From: Euphorbia lathyris
Lineage: Eukaryota > Streptophyta > Magnoliopsida > Malpighiales > Euphorbiaceae
Reading direction: 5' to 3'
Assembly (NCBI RefSeq): GCF_963576675.1
Contig: NC_088914.1
Coordinates: 87,418,441-87,482,440, forward strand
DNA length: 64,000 nucleotides
Of this stretch, positions 56,984-64,000 are shown piece by piece (the stretch's first letter is position 1; each line of letters begins with the position of its first letter). The translations under genes were made by a program, and so were the position numbers. The notes under the pieces are model-generated. The model made no database searches, had not been told where the DNA came from, and was given only the letters and a program-made list of their open reading frames with translations.

Positions 56984-57665
56984 CGTCCTCTCCCTTTCTA
57001 TTGAAGGACCCGCGTGGTCAGTGGGTTTGTCTGTGTTTTGAGCTTTTGGGGGTTTTTTTTTTGCTGGGAGACATTTTTGACGATTTTGAAGTTCTTAGAG
57101 AGGAAGAAGATTGAATTTCAGGGATTACAAACGTAAGGAATGACGAGTGGGGGTTTTTCTATTTTTATATAAATTTATAAAGACCCTAAATCATTATCTA
57201 GCCATTTTTCTCCTAGGGACGTTCAATCGACAGACATTCTGTCAATTATGACATCTTCGGCGCATGGGTTTTTGCCATTAATGTGCGTCTTCCCAATGTG
57301 TCAGTGGTTACACGTGTAGGTTCACTTTACACGAGTGGGTTTTTGCTAGGTTACGCTGAAATTCGAAGCGTCCATGATATTGAGTGCCTAGCGTTTGTGA
57401 AGACAACTTTTCTATCTTTTATTGACTCAGCATAAGTTACATACTCAGCATGTGTATTTACTCAGCATAGAGTGATTTTGTTTATCTACTCAGCATGGGA
57501 TGTTTACTCAACTTTTACGCCTACTCAGTATCGTTACTCAATATGTATGCATAGGGTGGCTTTTTCATTTTTAAGCTTAGTAGGGAACAGATATTTTACT
57601 CAACATGGCATTTGCACAATCATTCAAAGTGTCACTCACATGTCAATCATTCAATACAGATTTAG
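56984..57665 (-). other. Spacer between pol and ORF3 with ctcagca motif array
   Basis: Between 57425 and 57545 the motif actcagca recurs five or more times (minus strand tgctgagt), the counterpart of 50155-50250 in element 1. No coding potential. Confidence 0.6.
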
Positions 57666-60600
57666 TTAGAGTGGATTTGACATACCAATTGCTTCCCTTA
57701 GTATGTTGAATTGCTCTCGTGCCAAGGGCTTTATGAAGATATCTGCAAGCTGATCGTTTGTTGGCATGTAGGTCAGCTTGATCTCATCTTTTAGTACATG
57801 GTCTCTGATGAAGTGATGCCTTATGCTAACATGCTTCATCCTGCTGTGTTGGACTGGATTTTTAGATAGATCGATGGCACTTTTGTTGTCGCATTTGATC
57901 TCTATTGTCTTTGTTTTGACTCCGTAATCCTCAAGCTGTTGCTTTATCCATAGGACTTGTGCAACACAGCTTCCAGCAGCCACGTACTCAGCTTCAGTTG
58001 TAGACAGAGCAACGGATGATTGCTTATTGCTAAACCAGGATACTAGACAGCTTCCGAGGAAATGACATCCTCCTGAAGTACTTTTTCGTTCTAGCTTATC
58101 TCGTCCGTAGTCAGCATCAGTATATCCAATGAACGTGAAGTCATTTGAGGTTGGATACCATAGACCTGCATCAACTGAGCTTTGCAAGTATCTAAAAATC
58201 CTTTTTACAGCAGTTAGATGTGATTCCCTGGGGTCAGCTTGATATCTAGCACAATAGCATACTGAGTATTGAATATCTGGTCTACTAGCAGTGAGATAGA
58301 GTAATGAACCTATCATACCTCGATAGAGTTTACTATCAACCGACTTACTCTTTTCATCCTTGCATAGGACAGTATCAGTACCCACGGGGGTTGATATTGG
58401 TTTGCAATCTTCCATGCTGAATTTCTTTAACATTTCTTTGGTGTACTTAGACTGACTTATAAATATGCCATTCTTACCTTGCTTGATTTGGAGTCCAAGG
58501 AAGAAGTTGAGTTCACCCATCATGGACATTTCGAACTCAGTTTGCATCTGTTGGCTAAATTCTTTGCACAAAGATTCGTCAGTGGCACCAAAGATTATAT
58601 CATTAACATATATCTGTGCAAGTAGGGTATGTTTACCCTTTTTCTTAATGAACAAGGTTGTGTCAGCTTTTCCCCTGACATAGTTCCTGGTCAGCAGGAA
58701 GTTGGTCAACCTCTCATACCAAGCTCTTGGAGCTTGCCTTAGGCCGTACAGGGCCTTTTTGAGTTTATAAACGTGATTTGGAAACTTTGAATCTTCAAAT
58801 CCAGGAGGTTGATTAACGTATACCTCTTCGTTTATAAAGCCATTAAGAAACGCACTTTTTACATCCATTTGGTATAGTTTAAAATTCATGTAACTGGCAT
58901 AGGCACACAATATACGTATAGCTTCTAATCTAGCAACAGGAGCAAATGTTTCTCCATAGTCTATACCCTCTTGCTGACTATAGCCTTGGGCTACAAGTCG
59001 GGCTTTGTTTCTAATCACATTTCCATGTTCATCTAGCTTATTTCTAAAGACCCACTTGGTTCCTATGGGCTTTTGATTCATAGGTCTAGGTACTAAATCC
59101 CATACCTCATTTCTGGTGAATTGGTCAAGCTCCTCTTGCATAGCATTGATCCAATATTCATCTTGCTCAGCATCAGCAAGGTTCTTTGGTTCATGTATTG
59201 ATACGAATGCAACATTGCTGAGGTATTTTCTAAGTTGATCCCTGGTCATTAGTTTGTTGTTGGCGGCATCAAGAATGGCTTGTTCTGTATGACCTATTGG
59301 GATCTTTATTTCCTTGGGCATTGTTGAGTTGTTTGGAAGAGGTGTTTCTACAATCTCTACAGGAATAGATTGGTCAGCAAATGATATTTCAATTTCTTGC
59401 TTACCTTGGGTCAGCTCCTGTATGTTTGACACTGTGGCTTCTGGTTGATCAGCGGAAGCTGAGCCTGGTTCATCTTCTTCAGGCTGAGCTGACTTACCTG
59501 TAGGGTTAGTTTCATCGAACTCAACATGTATAGACTCTTCTATAATCTGGGTTCTTTTATTAAATACTCTATATGCTTTACTGTTTGTTGAGTACCCTAA
59601 AAAGATCGCCTCATCAGCTTTAGCATCAAATTTAGCAAGATTGTCTTTTGTATTGAGTATGAAACATTTACACCCAAAGGCACGAAAGTATCCAATGTTG
59701 GGCTTTCGACCTTTCCAAAATTCATATGGGGTTTTCTTGAGTATAGGTCTGACTAGAGCCCTATTTAGTATATAACATGCCGTGTGAACAGCTTCACCCC
59801 AGAAGTACTTTGGAAGCCTATTTTCACTCAGCATTGTCCTAGCTATTTCGACAATGGTTCTATTTTTCCTTTCAACAACCCCATTTTGTTGAGGTGTTCT
59901 AGGAGCAGAGAAGTTGTGGTCAATACCACAGGTTTCACATAATTCATCAAACTGTTGGTTTTTGAATTCTCCACCATTGTCGCTTCTAATGTGAGCTACT
60001 TTTAGGTCTTTGTCATTTTCAAGCTTTTTGATCAATGTGGTGAACATCTCAAAGGTTTCATCCTTGCTACTCAACAAGATGATCCAAGTGTACCGAGAGA
60101 AATCATCTACAATAACCAAAGAAAATTTCTTACCTCCCAAGCTGAGTGGCTGGATAGGTCCGAAAAGATCCAGGTGTAGTAATTCCAACGGCCTTTTGGT
60201 TGAGACGATATTTTTGCTATGAAACGACTTTTTAGTTTGTTTACCCTGCTGACAGGCTTTACATAGTTGATCTTTTTAAAACTTTAATTTGGGTAATCCC
60301 TCAACTAATTGCTTTCTAGCTAATTTGGCAAGAAGGTCCATGCTAACATGCCCAAGTCTTCTATGCCATAGCCAGGAGTTGTCCTCTTTAGACACTAAGC
60401 ATATATTTTTAGAAAACTGTTTTTCCAAGTTTAACATGTATACATTTTCTACACGAGGGGCAGTTAAAATTAATTCATTTGTATTTCCCTCGAGTATTTG
60501 ACACTTAGTATCATCAAATACAACCCTTCTGCCGCTTTTGCAAAGCTGAGCTACACTCAGCAGATTGTATTTGAGACCTTTAACTAAGGAGACAGACTCA

Positions 60601-60779
60601 ATAGTTGGGTTACCTCCGATAGTACCTGAGTCGACTATCTTACCCTTCTTGTTGTCTCCAAAGCTTACACTTCCACCTCGTTTAAGCTCTAGTGTGATGA
60701 ACTGAGTTTCATCACCTGTCATATGCCTTGAGCATGCGCTGTCTATATACCATAGTTTTGACTTCTCCACGCATGTCAA
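57666..60779 (-). pseudogene. Copia element 2 pol, one stop and an altered RT active site
   Basis: The frame starts in the protease (YIDSACSRHM) and integrase zinc region (HRRLGH). A TAA at 60276-60278 stands where element 1 has Glu, then the same frame runs 840 codons from 60188 with [13 protein letters not shown] and the QQNGVVERK segment of the integrase triad. RT carries YVND (about residue 525 of the long part) instead of YVDD, so one catalytic Asp is lost. RNase H ([17 protein letters not shown]) is complete. This copy is inactive unless supplied in trans, although its LTRs are nearly identical. Confidence 0.9.
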
Positions 60780-60868
60780 GTTGACCTGCAGTTTAAACTA
60801 TTCATTTTTAGGTACCCAATTCCTTTTGGGTCCTTTCTTGTTAGTATAGACAGGTGCAAAGTCATATT

Positions 60869-62579
60869 TTAACTTGTGACGGTGTGACCTGGTTTACCAC
60901 AGAAGTCACAAAAAGATACCCTTTGCGGGTTGAACTGAGTATAGTCAGCATTATTGTGTTGGGCATGCCAAAATACTTTTGTGGTATACCCTTTTCTTCC
61001 GCAGAAGTCACATTGGACAGTCCGCTTGTTATGCCAACACACATCCTTTGTGCGTCCCCCTTTTTCCACAACATTCACATTGAGTGACTTGCTTATGCTG
61101 ACTATTATTTGCATACTCAGCATGGGCTTTATTTCTGTTTGAGCCCTTCCCTTGACTCTATAATGTTGTGATATCCTTTCTAAGTTTCTTTGACTCAGAT
61201 TGAACCTCCGTGACAAACTTATGTAAGATTTGCATGTTGGTATGCAAGTCAGAGTTGTCCTGGAGAAGATATCGGAGGTCACTCAGCTTGACCTCTTCAA
61301 TCTCATCATAGCGCCTGCTGAGTGCCTTAATCTTTTTGTTACACTTCTTAGTTAGTGTATATAAGTCACTCAGGGCATTTACCATTTCATTTCTAAGCAA
61401 AAGTAAAGATGTTACCTCGTTGTTGTGATTCTCTTGGTCAGTTTCATCAGAAAGGTCAGCATGCTCAGATTGGGATTGGTCAGCTCCATCATCTGCCATA
61501 AAACATATGTTGGCTGTTTCATTTTGCTCAGCTTCAGATGATGTTGATTCATCACTGTCACTCCATGTGGCTACCATAGCCTTTTTGCTTCCCTTCTTCT
61601 CTTTCTTGAGATTGGGACAACTTGACTTGATGTGCCCGGTTTGATGACACTCAAAACATGTGACAGATTTCGAGCTGTCCTTCTTGTACTTGTCACTTGA
61701 CTCAGCTTTGGACTTATCATTTCTTCTAAATGATCTTTTGCCATTTCTATCATTTCTCCTGAACAGCTTTTTCATCTTTCTGGTGAACATGGCCAATTCC
61801 TCATCATCAGTTGACTCCGCTTCAGTTGAGTCAGCTTTCATGACAAGGGATTTTTGTTTCTTATCTTCTGATTTTTCTTTCTCTTTGGCTTCAAAGTTTT
61901 TCATAGAGATTTCATGGGTCAGCAAGGATCCGATCAGCTCATCATATTTGTAGGTAGTCAAGTCTTGAGCTTCTTCTATGGCTGTTTTCTTTGCTTGCCA
62001 GCTCTTGGGCAGACTTCTCAGAATTTTCTTTACCTGTTCTTCTTCAGTGAAGTTCTTTCCAAGCCTTTTTAGCTCATTTATAATGTTTGTGAACCTTGCG
62101 TTCATTTCTGAGATGTCTTCATTCTCCTTCATCTCAAACAGTTCGTAGAGTCTCATATGTTGATTGACTTTAGACTCCTTAACTTTGCTTGTGCCTTCAT
62201 AGGTTACTTCAAGCTTCTTCCAAATCTCATGTGCTGACTCACAACCTGAAATCTTATTGTATTCTGCAACATCTAACGCACAGTGAAGCATGTTTATAGC
62301 CGAAGCATTATTTTGTAGTTTTCTGAGGTCATCCTCTGTCCACTCAGCCTCGCTTTTAACAATTTTCTCATTGTTAATAGTTTTGTATGGAACATGTGGA
62401 CCTTGAACAATTGCAAGCCATGCACTCATGTTTGTGGCTTGAATAAAGTTCTTCATCCTATTCTTCCAAAATGTATAATTTGATCCAAAGAATAGGGGTG
62501 GTCTAGTGATTGATAATCCCTCAGGGAGTATCTGTGTTGTTTGGTTTCCAGGAAGGAAACGAGTGCTATTCTCACCCAT
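60869..62579 (-). pseudogene. Copia element 2 gag, frameshifted near the 3' end
   Basis: ATG at 62579 opens MGENSTRFLPGN. The gag core and the first zinc knuckle (CFECHQTGHIKSSC) are intact down to a stop at 61158-61160. The C-terminal knuckle region continues in another frame (61282-60869) with degenerate units (CDFCGRKGYTTKVFWH has lost His and Cys). The full Gln codon at the position of the element 1 stop is kept. Confidence 0.88.
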
Positions 62580-62627
62580 TTTTAGGGATCAGCTCAAGAT
62601 TGTTAAATCTTTGAGTAGTGAGCTTTT

Positions 62628-62639
62628 GCTTTGATACCA
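62628..62639 (-). other. Primer binding site of copia element 2
   Basis: Minus-strand TGGTATCAAAGC two bases after the 5' LTR. Differs by one base from the standard tRNA-iMet complement. Confidence 0.85.
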
Positions 62640-62641
62640 CT

Positions 62642-64000
62642 TGTTGGTCCCTGGTAATTAGTTCCAAGGAGGGGGTTAGGAACTAATATAACTTTTTCGT
62701 GTTTTAATTGACCTGACCAGAAGTTATATTGAGAGTTTATTAACTCAGCCTTTGGTCAGCTTGGTGAGATATATCACAGGACAGCTTTAGTCAGATGTTG
62801 ACCAAAGTTGTTTCCTTGAGAGTTAGGAATTGACACTCTTGGAGGTCAGCTTCTAACTCAGCACCACTTACTTACTCAGGATCAGCTTAGGCAATTTATA
62901 TGCTGAGTAAATAAAGCAAACAACAAATGCAGTTATAAGAGAGAGTTTAGAGATTACTCAGTATCACTTATCCTGGTTCGGCCTCTCTGCCTACGTCCAG
63001 TCCCCAGAGTCCTCCGGGCTTTTTGAATCCAATACTGAGCTCTTTAATGGTAGAGCACAAACCAATTACAAGGCAGTTGAATATGCAAGAGTACCTTCCT
63101 CTATTCGTCTACTCAACTCCTACTAAGTGCTACAACCCAGCACCTAGATTTCTCTACTACTGAAATGCTTACAACCAAGCACTCATCTTTACACTCTCAA
63201 TATTCCTATTGATCACAGTCTTGTTCCTTTTTGAACTAAAGAACACTTTAGATGATTACAACTCAATCTATCTTTTACACATAGAATAGAAACGTCGGTG
63301 TAAGATTCCTTTTTGTATTTGAGTGCTTTTTGAAACCTTCTCTCTTGTATTTTTCTTTTTGATGCTTCTCTTTATTTTAAGTTCTTCGATTGTCCTTTTA
63401 TAGAAGAAAATCTGTGGTCTTGATTGTTTTGAAATGTCTTGACCGTTGCTATCAAAACGGCTCTTTTGGGGAACAATCTCTAGAAAGATTCAGACTGCAC
63501 CTCCATTCCCTTTCTCTGTTTTCTTCAGGCGTCAGGTTTGTCTTCTAGCGTCTGGTTTGTTTGTTTGTGCCAGTTGTCTGTTTCCAATAATCCAACGTCC
63601 CATGACTCTTGGAATTAGTCTTTTAGGTGTCTTCGAGGTTCCAATTATTGGTGCAGAAGATTGGCAGACTTCGTCTTTTAGTGAACGGATCCTTCATGCT
63701 GTCCTGACTGTTACTCAGCTTCGTTTGTTCTTTTCGAATGTTCAACGTTCATGCTAAGTTCCTTCAAGGTCAGCTCCGTTCTGTTTAACCGCTCCAGTAG
63801 AAGTCTTCAACTTTAGTCAGCTTCGTTTTGCTTCTGAATTTTAACTCCACTCAGCTTCTATTCTGTCATGCTGAGTTCCTTTCTACTCAGCTTCGTTTGT
63901 GCTGACTTTTGTCCTGTCTTTACTTTATATATTTTTGCACTCAATATTTAACAAACATATTAGTATAATTAAATCAAAGCATCTAAATTTAATTGCCTCT
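62642..64000 (-). repeat. 5' LTR of copia element 2, incomplete at window edge
   Basis: Begins (inner end) GGGACCAACA at 62642 and matches 52416-53774 with about a dozen substitutions and one 1-base length difference. The outer end lies beyond base 64000. Confidence 0.92.

Larger units (their letters stand above)
52416..64000 (-). mobile_element. Sirevirus-type Ty1/copia element 2, nested in element 1, 5' LTR runs off window
   Basis: Minus strand order: 5' LTR (64000 to 62642, incomplete), primer site, gag, pol, ORF3, polypurine tract, 3' LTR (53826-52416). It is inserted in ORF3 of element 1 in the opposite direction. The outer flank on the left is gattc (52411-52415); the matching duplication would lie beyond the window. 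Confidence 0.93.

Overview
The window is nuclear DNA from a flowering plant, probably a eudicot. It contains one intron-rich host gene with canonical plant splice sites, surrounded by plant-type transposable elements: Tat-lineage Ty3/gypsy, Sirevirus Ty1/copia, L1-type LINE tails, Au-type SINEs, and Mutator-, PIF/Harbinger- and hAT-like MITEs. There is no bacterial-style gene organisation, no CRISPR array and no rRNA. The species cannot be named from the sequence alone.

Layout. 0-7.2 kb: a decayed Ty3/gypsy element on the minus strand whose 3' end runs off the window. 7.2-8.3 kb: a broken LINE tail. 8.6-14.5 kb: MITEs, a long T-rich/A-rich foldback element and low-complexity DNA. 14.7-18.2 kb, 27.5-29.4 kb and 31.9-34.3 kb: related duplicated blocks. 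Each holds copies of a small non-coding RNA gene with a plant snRNA-type promoter (USE plus TATA at 33-bp spacing, several with an snRNA-type 3' box), and some also carry a copy of the last exon of dihydroorotase. 19-27 kb separates these blocks and is filled with MULE-type MITEs, LINE tails and a solo LTR. 33.7-41.5 kb, minus strand: the dihydroorotase gene of de novo pyrimidine synthesis (PYR4 type). Its conserved catalytic domain (347 codons in seven exons) is intact. Its introns hold an Au SINE, MITEs and one of the snRNA-like copies. 43.85 kb to the right edge: two Sirevirus-type copia elements. The plus-strand element is older and broken by several stop codons. A second, younger element on the minus strand is inserted into its third ORF, and the second LTR of the younger element runs off the window.

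The only host protein gene I can support firmly is dihydroorotase, the third enzyme of the pyrimidine pathway. Everything else is mobile DNA, duplicated gene debris or candidate non-coding RNA genes. The most unusual feature is the family of seven snRNA-like RNA genes. They share a promoter, a 3' box and a foldable core with at least one compensatory base change, and I cannot assign them to a known RNA. Other points of interest are the open duplicated terminal exons, two matching 30-bp in-frame retroposition scars in two different copia gag genes, and a set of MITEs with exact 9-bp target duplications, one of which ends about 20 bp upstream of the proposed dihydroorotase TATA box.
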